Source of the DNA: Closterium sp. NIES-65
Taxonomy: Eukaryota; Streptophyta; Zygnematophyceae; Desmidiales; Closteriaceae
DNA: 64,000 nt
Reading direction: 5' to 3'
NCBI GenBank assembly: GCA_948144175.1
Contig: CANXME010002587.1
Location: 116,588 to 180,587, forward strand
Shown: in pieces, positions 41,253 to 52,750 of the stretch
Position numbering within the stretch: position 1 is the stretch's first letter
Layout: each line of letters starts with the position of its first letter
The notes under the pieces: model-generated
Databases searched by the model: none
Told to the model about the DNA's origin: nothing
Seen by the model: the letters and a program-made list of their open reading frames with translations, nothing else
Program-made: the position numbers and the translations under genes

Positions 41253-44200
41253 TCAAAACGAGGACGAAGGGACCGCCGCCCTTCAAGCGGGTCGCATAGG
41301 AGCGAACAGAGGAAGGGGACCACGTGGTATACAGGTGGGGCGAGGCGGAGGCCGCCGCGGACGACGTGGGAGCGGGAGAGGCCGACGTGGAGGTAGGGCC
41401 CGGCGGACAGGGGCGAGCGGCTACGCTAGAACGGTCGAGAGACTACTCCAGGACGGCGGAGGAGGCGGCGAGGAGGCTGCTAACGACGAGGAAGACTTGG
41501 AAGCAGAGAATGACGAGAGTGAAGTGGGTGACCCTGCTTTTAACCCTGAAAGAGAGGGGAGTTTGGAGCTTGATTTTGATGAGGATGAGGAGCTTCTCCA
41601 ACACGGGGCGGAATTACCCAACCAGTGGGGTGGTCCCGCTGCACAAAATGGAGTCGCAGGGGGAAACAACAATGGGAGGAGGAATCGGGTCGCAGGTGGA
41701 ATTGGGCCAAGGGGGGGAAACCGAGCCGTGACATTGGACGGGGTCAGCACTGCAACAGCCAATGGAACCCCGGCGATCCAGAATCCCACCCCGCCAATGC
41801 TTAAACCTGACGACCTGGCGAAGCAAGCTGACCTTTTCACCCAAGTCGCGGACTGGGATATTGACCCCCTATGCGACAGTCGCCAACCTCCACTCGCTCG
41901 CCACCCACCCAAAGACCATCGCGACTCCTTTGCAGTCTGCATGCTGACCCCATTGCTCACCTGGCAGCCAATCCGGAGTCCGCAGCAGGTTGGAAGTTAC
42001 TGACATTTCTCCTGCGTATCCTACTTCGCACCTCGTCAACTCGAAAGCCAGATTGGAAGGCAATGATGGAACGCCTCGTCAGATTTGGCCAAGGGCTCTG
42101 GGCAGGCCTGTACAAAGAAGTCCCCCAAGCAATTTTCCACCCTCCCCAACCTTGCCACGCACCTGACACAACCGGGATACTCGCCAGAGCGGAAGGACTG
42201 GCGAAACGCGGCAATTTGTCGAAATCACTCCAGTCCCTCCAAGCCATGCCTGTCTCACCTGCCTCACCTAAAGTGCTGGAGGCACTCACTGCTCGTCACC
42301 CGCCTGCGCAGCAGTCCCTGCCTGACCGGATGCATGCCTTTTCCACAGAAAATCCTCCGGCCATAGAGCCCCGCGATTTCAGACAGCTCATCGGGAAGCT
42401 CCCTAACGGAGTTGGAGCGGGCCCCTCAGGCACCACCTTTGAGCACATTAGGGATGCGGCCCTAGGGAACCAGGAAGTTTTCACTCACCTGTTGGCACTA
42501 ACGAACACGGCGCTCGCAGGGAAGCTGAGTGACGACGCGGCGGAACTCCTCACAGCCTCCCGCCTCCTAGCCTTCACAAAGCCCCAGGGCGGGACGAGGC
42601 CAATAGCGGTAGGAGAGTGCCTCCTCCGCATAGTCGCTAAGGCGGCCCTTTTTCTGACAGCTCCCGCCGCTTGAGGACACTTCGCACCCCTGCAGTTCGG
42701 GGTGGCGATAGCGGGGGGGATCGAAGCTGCAATCCACACAGCTCGCACGTACCTGGAGGTCCACCCGGAAGCTGTGGCGCTGCAAATAGATCTTGCAAAC
42801 GCCTTCAACGCGGTGGAACGGAGAGCGTTTTTCGAGGGACTACGGAATGAGGCGCTGGGAGACCTCATCCCTCTGGTTCGCCTCTCGTACGGCATCCCAT
42901 CTTCGCTACTCCTCGACAACGACTTTGGCGCAGCCCCACTGCAGAGCGCCAGAGGAGTGCGCCAAGGGGATCCGCTCGGACCACTCCTTTTCGCGGCGAG
43001 CATCCCTGCCTCATGGACCACCCCTGCCTCACGGACCACTCGGACCACCCCTGCCTCACGGACACAGCAGCAGCGCACCCGCAGGTGGTCCTGCTCGCCT
43101 ACGCCGATGACATTACCCTTCTCGGCGACGCCGCGGCCTTCACCGCGGCCTTCAACCACCTTACGACCACTCTGGCATCCCTGGGCCTAGCTCACAACCC
43201 ATCTAAGTGCGCGGTCTGGTCAGCCTCCGCGGTTGACCCTTCCTCCGCACCTCCTGGCATTACTATCTCAAATGAAGGGCTGCAGGTCCTTGGCAGCCCC
43301 ATCAGCACTCCCCAGGGCTGCGCAAGCGCGATGAGAGAGCGGCTAGTAGCAGCAGCGGAACCACTGCCCCTCCTAGCATTAATGGACCCCCAACTCAGCC
43401 TCCTCCTCCTTACCCGCTGCGTCAGCCGCCGCGCCACCTTTCTGGCAAGGACCACCCCGCTGGAGGTGCTCCCGGACGCTGTATGGTCGGCATGGGGGGA
43501 GCAGCAACAGAGGGAGGTGGCGGATTTGGCGGCAGGCAGCGCTACCCATAACACTGGGTGGGCTTGGCATCACCGACCCTGCTGTTGAAGGGAGCTACGC
43601 GTACCTCGCGTCTGTGATTAGCACGACCCACCTCCTGAACTCCCTGCCTGATTCGCTGCACCCAGCAGTGGCCGAGCTCCTACCCCTCCTGGACTCTGCC
43701 CATGGCTCCACCCACGCACTGCCAGCACGCCTCGCAGCTGCTGAAGCAGCCCTCCCCCCCGAGGCACTCGAGGCCCTCCAGGCAGGGAGAGCGGAGCCCA
43801 AGGGCCTGAAGCTGCAGCAGTCCCTGGCGCTGGCGGTTCACACCCGCCGCTTCCTGCGGATGATGAACGAGGCGAGGCAGATGCGCCCCAACCCCCTCTC
43901 TGGCCACGCGCAGCGGATGCAATCAGTGCTGGGCCTGGGAGCAGGGGACTGGCTGCTGGCGATCCCCCTCATCCCCTCGCTCCGGATGAGCCCCTCGCAA
44001 CTCTCTACTGCAGCCGCCTTCCGCCTAGGCCTCCCCCTCTCGGTGCATAGGCGCTGCAACTGCCGGTACCGCACCACGTTCCCTGATGACCGCCTCCCCA
44101 ACCACCTCCTGCGTTGCGAGAAGGGGAAGGGGAGGACAGCTACGCACCATGCCATTAGAGACGAGATTGCAAACATCGGGGCAGAGGCGGGCTTCACAGT

Positions 44201-44723
44201 GCACAAAGAGACATACATCTACTCTCTCGTTGAGAACCTAAAAGTGGATGTCACCATCCGCCATCCCCTGATGGGAGAGGTGTGGTTGTGCGATGTGACT
44301 GTGACTGATCCCGTGTCCTACCTGGATGAAGAATGCAGTCGGGCTCCAGGGTGGGTGGCCAGGGCGGCAGCTGCTAGGAAGGAGGAGAAATACGCGCGAA
44401 GGAACGCGTAGGTGGGCTTCCACGCCCTTGCAGACGAGACATACGGCTACCCCTCCCCGGGGGTGCTGGCTTACCTGCGGCAGTGCACGGAGCTGGCGGC
44501 CAAGCTGCGTTACAACGCAACACCTACCCCATACGAGGCAGCCAAGCTGCTGACGGAGTACCGCCAGCGCTGGAGTGTCTGCCTCCAGAGAGCGCAGGCC
44601 AATGCCCTCCGCTCCAAGACCAACGAGGCCTTGGCAGCGGATGAGCTCGGCATGCAGGGCCCCATCATCCCTCTCAGCGAGGGACAGCTGCACCAGCTGA
44701 TTGAGGCCCCTTACGACCAATAG
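41224..44723 (+). pseudogene. broken ORF2-like polyprotein of the non-LTR element
   Basis: Segments 41224-41880, 41871-42671, 42675-43010, 43013-43560, 43560-44408 and 44412-44723 cover successive parts of one reverse transcriptase/endonuclease protein. The final stop is a TAG at 44721-44723. At least five breaks make it non-functional as read. Confidence 0.75.
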
Positions 44724-44861
44724 GGTCGGACAGAGAGGGCCGGGAGTGGGAAGAAGTAGGTGTGTTTGGTAGCATTGTGCTCTGGTTGTTTGTTTTGCTT
44801 GTGTTTTGCATCTTCCTTGTAACACCCCCCCTGATTAATGCAAGGACCGTTCGAGAGAGTG

Positions 44862-44876
44862 AGTGAGTGAGTGAGT

Positions 44877-44912
<36 letters not shown>
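44862..44912. repeat. (GAGT)n(GA)n microsatellite
   Basis: Directly follows the retroelement 3' end and may be its simple-repeat tail. Confidence 0.93.
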
Positions 44913-44913
<1 letters not shown>

Positions 44914-44929
44914 CGGGGCGATTATGATT

Positions 44930-46005
44930 GGCGTGAGTGCATACTTGCGTCGCGATCATGATCGGCGTGAGTGCATGCTTGCGTCGCGACCATGATCGCG
45001 TGAGTGCATGCTTGCGTCGCGATCATGATCGGCGTGAGTGCATGCTTGCGTCGCGATCATGATCGGCGTGAGTGCATGCTTGCGTCGCGATCATGATCGG
45101 CGTGAGTGCATGCTTGCGTCGCGATCATGATCGGCGTGAGTGCATGCTTGCGTCGCGATCATGATCGGCGTGAGTGCATGCTTGCGTCGCGATCATGATC
45201 GGCGTGAGTGCATGCTTGCGTCGCGATCATGATCGGCGTGAGTGCATGCTTGCGTCGCGATCATGATCGGCGTGAGTGCATGCTTGCGTCGCGATCATGA
45301 TCGGCGTGAGTGCATGCTTGCGTCGCGATCATGATCGGCGTGAGTGCATGCTTGCGTCGCGATCATGATCGGCGTGAGTGCATGCTTGCGTCGCGATCAT
45401 GATCGGCGTGAGTGCATGCTTGCGTCGCGATCATTATCGGCGTGAGTGCATGCTTGCGTCGCGATCATGATCGGCGTGAGTGCATGCTTGCGTCGCGATC
45501 ATGATCGGCGTGAGTGCATGCTTGCGTCGCGATCATGATCGGCGTGAGTGCATGCTTGCGTCGCGATCATGATCGGCGTGAGTGCATGCTTGCGTCGCGA
45601 TCAGGATCCGCGTGAGTGCATGCTTGCGTCGCGATCACGATCGCGTGAGTGCATGCTTGCGTCGCGATCACGATCGCGTGAGTGCATGCTTGCGTCGCGA
45701 TCACGATCGCGTGAGTGCATGCTTGCGTCGCGATCACGATCGCGTGAGTGCATGCTTGCGTCGCGATCATGATCGGCGTGAGTGCATGCTTGCGTCGCGA
45801 TTAGGATCGGCGTGAGTGCATACTTGCGTCGCGATCAGGATCGGCGTGAGTGCGTACTTGCGTCGCGATCACGATCGCGTGAGTGCATACTTGCGTCGCG
45901 ATCACGATCGCGTGAGTGCATACTTGCGTCGCGATTACGATCGCGTGAGTGCATACTTGCGTCGCGATTACGATCGCGTGAGTGCATACTTGCGTCGCAA
46001 TCATG
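44930..46005. repeat. 34-bp satellite array with CGATCATGATCG core
   Basis: About 31 units of GCGTGAGTGCATGCTTGCGT plus CGCGATCATGATCG. The unit ends in a 12-bp palindrome and also contains TGCATGCT. Later units change to a 33-bp form (CGATCACGATCG) and then to GCATACTT variants, showing directional divergence along the array. Confidence 0.97.
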
Positions 46006-46520
46006 GAGAGCTGGTTGGAGCTAAAGCCTGAAATGCGAGAGAAAATTAAGAGGAGTGGGGAGCAGGAAAACATGGGTTCTGAAAAGTAAATTATGTAAAA
46101 CTTTGATTGGGATTGAGTGCATGCTTGCGTCGCGATCACGATCGCGTGAGTGCATGCTTGCGTCGCGATCATGATCGGCGTGAGTGCATGCTTGCGTCGC
46201 GATCAGGATCGGCGTGAGTGCATACTTGCGTCGCGATCAGGATCGGCGTGAGTGCGTACTTGCGTCGCGATCACGATCGCGTGAGTGCATACTTGCGTCG
46301 CGATCACGATCGCGTGAGTGCATACTTGCGTCGCGATTACGATCGCGTGAGTGCATACTTGCGTCGCGATTACGATCGCGTGAGTGCATACTTGCGTCGC
46401 AATCATGGAGAGCTGGTTGGAGCTAAAGCCTGAAATGCGAGAGAAAATTAAGAGGAGTGGGGAGCAGGAAAACATGGGTTCTGAAAAGTAAATTATGTAA
46501 AACTTTGCTTGGGATTGAGT
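46006..46520. repeat. 402-bp tandem duplication of the satellite end plus unique spacer
   Basis: Satellite end and a roughly 100-bp unique spacer (GAGAGCTGGTTGGAGCTAAA...) at about 45780-46118 are repeated at about 46182-46520 with only about two differences. Confidence 0.95.
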
Positions 46521-46539
46521 CCTAGAAGGCACAAGAAAT

Positions 46540-46612
46540 GGCCCATACAGGTTTCGAACCTGTGACCTTCGCGTTATTAGCACAACGCTCTAACCAACTG
46601 AGCTAATGGGCC
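46540..46612 (-). tRNA. tRNA-Ile(AAU): tRNA-Ile (anticodon AAU), second copy
   Basis: Identical to the tRNA at 36679-36751 except for one base in the anticodon stem (TTGTG instead of TCGTG, a tolerated G-U pair). Full cloverleaf, no intron, different flanks. Confidence 0.95.
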
Positions 46613-46702
46613 GACAATCCTGCTAAAAAATAAAATATATTGAAATTTTTTTTTAAACAGACTGAAGATGCCCTCCTACTTTCTTTCTTTCAGGTTGCAC
46701 TC

Positions 46703-49700
46703 ATGGCTGACGAAGACTATGGCGGAGGCGACGATTTCGGCGAAGATTACGGAGGGTAGGTGCAAGACGCCGAATTCGGGTCTTCTAGGCTCACACAATA
46801 ACATATTTTCTAAGGTTTAGCTCGTCTACGAAGGTCTAGGTTTTGCAATTTGAACACAGATTAGCTAGTTAAACCCCTACCTGCTTCGGTGAAGCTGTTC
46901 ATTGGATGAGAAGTCTCTTTATTTTGTTTCCACTTTCTCCCATCAATTAGCATGAATAACCAGAATCTTATGGGGATCGTTCCACTTCCTTCGTTACTCC
47001 ACGTGTCACCATTTCTTGACTCCCTCGTTTTCGTACAATTGCTGACGTGGGTTGCCGTGGCTTGACGTAGTCCTTCTTGTGTGACGTGGCCTTATTGTGT
47101 GACGTGGCAGGGACTATGAGGAACCTGAGGTGGCCGAACCAGAGGTACGTAGGGACCGATACTTGCTCGTCAGTTGCCGCTACTTCGTCTTTGATAGAGC
47201 CGTCTCAAAGCTACGTGATAATAGTGTTGCTCTGAGACGTCTCAAACCTCGTCAGTCGATTATCTGAGGCCGCTCAGATACGTCAAGAGGAGTAGTGTTT
47301 CGAGAGCCGATTAACAAATAAAACAAGACGTTCGTGCTTCCGGTCGTCACTCTCGCCTCGTTCCCGTCTGTCCGTCTTGTCTCTCACGGCTCCGTCACTC
47401 CATCCCTTGTTCGTTCCGTCCCTCTATCTCTCCCATCCCATCCCTATTTCGTTCCATCGCGCCATCCGTTTATCGTTCCATCCAGTTATCGCGCCATCCA
47501 TCCATTCAACGCTCCATCTCTTTATCGCCCCATCGTTCAGGAGGAGGCAGGGGAGGAGGGCGGCGAGGAGGGGGAGGGCGTGCGCGACTTGTTCGAGGTT
47601 CAAAGATTTTCGGAAACCTCTTCCAACCGTGTTTTACCCAACCTAACCCCTCAAAAACTGCTCAGGAGGAGGCCGGGGAGGAAGGCGGCGAGGAGGGGGA
47701 GGGCGAGCGCGACCTGATCGAGATTCGCGATGACGACGGCGCGGGAGGGGGAAAGAAATCAGACAAGCCGCGCAAGACGACGAGATACATGACGAAATAC
47801 GAGCGCGCCAGAGTGCTGGGTGCGCGAGCTCTCCAGATCAGGTGAGGAAGGGTATTCGACTCAGGCAGGAATCGTGACCTGCAGATTAGGTGAGGAAGGG
47901 CATCAGTCAGGCATCGCAAGGCGATGAGATACATGACCAAATACGAGCGCGCCAGAGTGCTGGGCGCGCGAGACCTGCAGACCAGGTGAGCGTAAATGAG
48001 GTTTGGGTTGCTCCCGGGTCTCTTTGGTTCGTGGCTCCCAGAGAGAAAGCGGGGAAGAATGCGTCAGACAAACTGCGCAAGACGACCAGATATATGACGA
48101 AATACGAGCGCACTCGGGTGCTGGGCGCGTAGTGCAGTGTGCGGGGTGCGGGTAGCAGGGTTTAGGCTGCGGGGTTTAGAGTGCGGGGTTCGGGTGCTGG
48201 GTTTAGGGTGTGGGGTGCGGGGTGCAAGGTGCAGGGTGCAGGGTGCAGGGTGCAGGTAGCAGGGTGCGCGGTTTAGGGTGCGGAGTTTAGGGTGCGGGGT
48301 TTAGGGTGCGGGGTTTAGTGTGCGGGGTTTAGGGTGCGGGATTTAGGGTGCGGGGTTTAGGGTGCGGGGTTTAGGGTGCAGGGTGCGGGGTGTGGGGCGC
48401 AGGGCGCGGGGCGCAGGGTGCAGGGTGCATGGTGCAGGGTGCATGGTGCATGGTCATGGTGCATGGTGCTAGATTTACGGGTCCTGCAAAGCACAGGGAC
48501 CAAGACCTTGAGAGCATCGACCCAACTCCCTCCCTCTCTTGCTGCACTTGTTCCCAGCATGAATGAACGCACCTGCTGATGATTGAGTTACTTGCTCAAG
48601 TCATGCGAAATGCGCAGCACTTCATGTCCTCCGCCTCTCCCCTCCCCAACCCCCCCCACCCCTTCTCTCCCCCCCCTCCCCCCCCCGCCCCCCCCATGCC
48701 CATTTTCTTGCTCGTCTTAACATGAACGCACCTGTGATGGTGGGGCGTCATGGTCACCAAGTGCAGAGCTCCTCGTTTCCTCCGCCGATCCCCCCCAACA
48801 CCCCCCACAACGCCCCCCCCCCCCCCCCCCCGCACACCCCCCGGGTCCCCCTCCTCATGCCCATTCCCCTGCCCATTTCAACACGAACGCACCTGTGATG
48901 GTGGGGCGTCATGATCACCAAGTGCAGACCTCCTCATCCACCCCCCCCCCCCCTCCCCCCGCGCCCACCCGACCCCCCCCCCGCCCACCCACCTCCCGGG
49001 CCCCGATCCTCATGCCCATTCCCCTGCCCATATCAGCATGAACGCGCCTGTGATGGTGGAGCTGCATGGGGAGACAAGTTGTGTCAATTGCAGAAACCTC
49101 AATCCCTCTCATGGTTAACCCCCCCCACCCGACTCCCGACCATTTGCATTCCTTGCCCCTTTCAGCATGAACGCGCCTGTGATGGTGGAGCTGCATGGAG
49201 AGACCGACCCTCTTGAGGTATGCCACGTGGCTTGCTTGCTTGCAGCCACACAATGTGCCTTGCTGCATGGTTGCCCATTTTGAGTTCTTCCCCGGTCCAC
49301 CGTTCCCTCTGCTGTACGACACGCTCTTTTCTGTGTACTAGTTGAGTGCCATGAGTGCCATGAGTGGGCATGAGTGGCATGAGTGGCATGAGTGGCATGA
49401 GTGGCATGGCATGCGAGCTATGAAATTTCGGATGTGCTTCCAACGATGCCAGTGCATCTCTTGTGGAGCTACAGCATTCTGTTCACTGCCTGTCATGACG
49501 TGTCATGTCACGTGGGTGTGTGGCATGTGTGTGTCAGTGTCTGCCCTAACCCCGTCTCGTTATTCTCATATGTGCTGCGCTCATTTTGTGACAGATTGCC
49601 ATGCGTGAGCTACGTGAGAAGAAGATTCCTTTCACCATTCGCAGATACCTGCCTGACGGAAGGTGTGTCTGGAGAACCTGCACGCTGCAGGGAGTTTCTG

Positions 49701-49915
49701 AGAATTCTAAAAAACTCCCTGTATGCTGTTTTTTGTTTCGCTTTGTGGATTGGCGCGGACCAGCCGTTTTCTCAATTGTATTCCGAAACAACCGTCCCCC
49801 GCCCCGCCGCTTTTTCTTTCTCTTTTATGTGCACAACTGCAGCTATGAGGACTGGGGTGTAGACGAGCTGATCATAGAAGACACGTGGCGGAGACAAGTG
49901 GGAGGTGGTAACTGA
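46703..49915 (+). CDS. NRPB6: RPB6, shared RNA polymerase I/II/III subunit
   Basis: Six exons (46703-46755, 47111-47144, 47666-47841, 49166-49217, 49595-49662, 49843-49915) join in perfect phase to 151 residues; plant RPB6 is about 144. RPB6 (RPABC2) is the omega-like subunit that helps hold the clamp and assemble the three nuclear polymerases. The start MADEDYGGGDDFGEDYGG and an acidic N-terminus are typical. The conserved core is TTRYMTKYERARVLGARALQ, NAPVMVELHGETDPLEIAMR and [20 protein letters not shown], ending ELIIEDTWRRQVGGGN. Exons 3 and 4 have several decayed tandem copies in neighbouring introns. Confidence 0.97.
47225..47250. repeat. palindrome CTGAGACGTCTCAAA
   Basis: Decayed ACGT-centred family member in RPB6 intron 2; a related half (GCCGTCTCAAAG) occurs at about 47203. 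Confidence 0.6.
47535..47610 (+). repeat. extra copy of the start of RPB6 exon 3
   Basis: CAG then EEAGEEGGEEGEG(V)RDL repeats the exon 3 start at 47666. It ends at a GTTCAA donor-like site after FE. It could be an alternative exon but is probably a fossil. Confidence 0.85.
47880..48134 (+). repeat. two decayed copies of the end of RPB6 exon 3
   Basis: RYMTKYERARVLGARDLQT (about 47925-47986, with donor) and RKTTRYMTKYERTRVLGA followed by a stop (about 48075-48131). Confidence 0.9.
48135..48445. repeat. TTTAGGG-containing minisatellite
   Basis: About 15-bp units GTGCGGGGTTTAGG, so a plant-type TTTAGGG word recurs a dozen times, then grades into GTGCAGG units. It lies in RPB6 intron 3. Confidence 0.9.
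48555..49085 (+). repeat. four decayed copies of RPB6 exon 4
   Basis: Copies of (CAG)CATGAACGC.CCTGTGATGGTG start near 48559, 48719, 48880 and 49037, before the intact exon at 49166. Decay is least in the copy nearest the real exon. Long C runs separate them. Confidence 0.9.
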
Positions 49916-50709
49916 GCTGATTTTAAAATTTTAACCACAGCAATTTACATAGTGTGCACACCGGTTTTTATATCCGGTAGGTAGTTGGACGTTGTACAGG
50001 TCTCCAACAAAGACACGGTAGCTAGCATCTGGTTACAGATTATCGGTATATCATCCCTTAGCATGATGGTTGAGCATGGAAAACTCAACTTAACACTCAG
50101 ATTGTCTTGCTAGCAATTGTCTGCCTACTTTCTCCTAAGCCAGATGCAGGCCACCTCTTCATATTCTCCTCAGCGTCTCACTCCAGATCCAATCACTGCA
50201 AACCCGGTGGCCTATCAGGCCAGAATACTACCAAATAACACTTTTGGGCGGACGTACCATACAAGCAAAATACAGAGTATTATTTACAAAGTACCACTGC
50301 GATAGCCAAGGCCCCTCTGCACACTGAATGCTGCCTACGATCGCCTGGCATTTCAAGGGCAGGAAGGACCATCCCATCACCAGAGAAGGGAAATCAGGGG
50401 TCAACATGGCATTCCTGTAATTGTTTCACTAGTAACTGTCTGCTTGCTTCCTCCCAAGCCAGATCCAGGCCGCCTCTTCATTTCTCCTCAGCAATCCAGG
50501 CTCTAGCTGTCACCGCACAAACCTCTTGGCCCTCCAACGCGTGGAGTGTTTCTGCTCCTTCTCACCCCTCGCATCCATCAGACTGGTGGCACAACCCCCA
50601 GAGAAAAGGACAGCAGACTAATCAATTTGGCATCCCAGAAATAGTCTCACTGGTAACAGTCTGCCTGCTTCCTCCTAGGCCAGATCCAGGCCGCCTCTTC
50701 AATTTCTCC
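49916..50709. other. RPB6 3' flank with repeats of the next gene's end
   Basis: Contains two diverged copies (about 50105-50230 and 50425-50600) of the block CAGATCCAGGCCGCCTCTTC, which also occurs at 50660-50820 in and after the minus-strand gene's last exon. Confidence 0.6.
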
Positions 50710-51134
50710 TCAGCATCGCTCACATCCAGGCTCCAGCTCTGTAACCGCAAACCCCTTGGCCCTCAAATGCGTGGAGTACTTCTGCTCCTTCTCACCCCTC
50801 GCATCCATCAGGCTGGTGGGACCGCCTCCTGGGGTTGGTGCTGCTGACTCAGCTGCTTCACGTGTCAGGTCGTCAGTGGTGGCTGGAGAGCGATCTTCGT
50901 TGGGAGTCATGTTGGGGTTCTTAGGGTGACCTGGAGGCACACAGGGCCGTACACAAAGGGAAGGATTGAAATCCTGTGTCTATCAGAGTTACCATTTCAT
51001 GAACGCCAGAGCAAGCGAGGGGGGCCAAAAGTGAGGAAAATTCGAAGGGAAGTGATTAGAGTTAACTCCGCTTCCGTACCTGCTTCAGTAGTCTCCCCTA
51101 TTCCCACACCAAACAGCCGCCTACCGGCCAGTAC
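50710..51134 (-). CDS. unrecognised small gene, last two exons
   Basis: Exon 51134-51080 (LAGRRLFGVGIGETTEA) joins exon 50930-50710 in phase, with CAG acceptors and a GTACGG donor. The second exon reads GHPKNPNMTPNEDRSPATTD, is hydrophilic, and ends TELEPGCERC then stop. I do not recognise it. The 5' exon may lie in 51450-51830, where a minus-strand frame begins MHGVSATPWRLIGSCVLPKR in transit-peptide style, but no junction is established. Its 3' end is repeated twice downstream in decayed form. Confidence 0.42.
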
Positions 51135-52750
51135 CTGCGTGGAGGAGGGAGCACACACTAGAAAGTTGCTAGTCATTAAGCAATATGCCATCATGCGTGT
51201 CATCAAAAGCGTCGGATCTTGTAAAAAAATCCTACGGTCCACACTTGTGAATCAACCACAAGCTGCAATTGTCGCGTGGATACTGAAACACAATGCTCCT
51301 TAAAAACAGCACATGCAGCGTGAAAAGCGCTCTCGAATCAAACGCACCTGGCGGCTTGGCCGCAAAATAAAGAAGACGAGGCGATTTGCAGGCAGCATTT
51401 TTCCCCGTTTCACTGCAAATTGGTGTTGTAGATATGATTGACGATTGAATGACTATGTTTTCAAATCATACGTGCCCGGCTGAAATATAAAGACATGTCT
51501 TCCGAAGTAATGCCTGAAAGCACGAGAGATTCTTGGCACGCCTGAATGAACGAAACTGTCGCGTGAATATTCATGGCAACGATTCTTCACAAATCTCCGG
51601 CACCGCGATTTTTGGAACCGACAGCGGAGCTTGAAGTTGTCTCCTAAGTCTGCTTGCTGCATGCTGAAAGGTTGCTTGCGTTTTGGAAGCACGCAACTCC
51701 CAATGAGCCGCCATGGCGTGGCACTCACACCATGCATGCTGCTGGGATCGCCTGGATCCGTGGATGTGTGGGTGCTTTGCAAGAGGGCTGCGACAGCGAC
51801 GCCGGGTTACCGATAATCGCACGCTTAACGAATTGAAAGGTCAAACACACGAGTCTTCTTCGCCGAAGAGATTGTTTCAAGTGCATGAAGCGGGGGCTCC
51901 TGACAGTGCTCCTTTGTTGAAGTGTCGCTTCTAAGCACCTCTGATTACTGGAAATTCATTTCCAAAAAATCCGGCAATCTACATTTTCCGTACGGAACCC
52001 ATCCGGCAAGATATCATATTTTTGCCGAACCCAAATTCGTGCGTTCTTCAAACCACTGGTTTCCAGCCACCTGTCAGCTTTTGACCAGTTGATTGACATC
52101 ATCATGCACAGGCGGGAAAGTCGGACGACCAGAAGAACTCCATTTCCCCATCGCAGCTTCGATAGCTGGGTGTACTGTAGCTGACGACGTCATCTGCGAC
52201 CACATACACTCGCCGCGCCGACCTGTCGCAAGAACAACTTCCCCCTCACTCTGTTCCCGCTCAGCTATTCGCATCGCCAATGTCGTCAACGACGTATTCA
52301 AGTTCCAGTCGTCGTCGCCGAGGAGTTCCCTGTGGTCACCTGTGTGATTGACTCAACTTCAGGTCAAGTGTATCCGAAATTATTCCAGTTTCACTTGTTC
52401 ATAGCGGTTGCATTCGGTTCGAAATCTTATTTGCTGGACTTTAAAAGATTCAAAACATTTAGGTACGGTCCTTGAAGTTGTGTTGCCAGATCAGGAACCT
52501 ACCGTTCTGTCAGATTCGCTTCCCTCCCATATGTGCTCTGGTGCCAATTAGCCAGCAGAGCACAGCAGAGAGGCTGGGACTTGGCATACGAGCTCTGGCA
52601 GCGCAGTCCTGCGTTTGTTTCTGTCTGCGTCTAGCTTCATCACGCGGTTCTTGCGTAGCACGTTCGGTTTAGAGGTAAATTCGGTTTCTGCTTGCCTTCA
52701 GTTACGGTAGTTGCACGTTCGTGCTGATCTTGAATCAGGTCACAGCGACC
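51135..52750. promoter_or_regulatory. 5' flank of VSR and possible 5' part of the small minus-strand gene
   Basis: No confident gene. A serine/arginine-rich minus-strand frame at 51453-51822 may be a first exon of the neighbouring gene. The VSR promoter and 5' UTR should lie toward 52750. Confidence 0.35.

Larger units (their letters stand above)
39760..44860 (+). mobile_element. decayed non-LTR retrotransposon with RT and restriction-like endonuclease end
   Basis: From 41224 a frame runs through an RGG-rich, acidic N-terminus, then non-LTR reverse transcriptase blocks: NGVGAGPSGTTFEHIRD, QIDLANAFNAVERRAF, GVRQGDPLGPLLFA and LLAYADDITLLG. The C-terminus has a CRYRTTFPDDRLPNHLLRC zinc-like motif and VDVTIRHPLMGEVWLCDVTV, resembling the PD-(D/E)XK endonuclease of R2/NeSL-type elements. 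The frame is disrupted by a shift near 41880, a TGA at 42672, a small duplication and shift near 43010-43080, a shift near 43550 and a TAG at 44409. It ends in ATTAATGCAAGGACCG and (GAGT)n(GA)n. The 5' limit is uncertain. Confidence 0.78.

Noticed and set aside
48135-48445. True telomere or chromosome end
   Set aside because: TTTAGGG is not contiguous but embedded in a longer unit, inside an RPB6 intron with genes on both sides.
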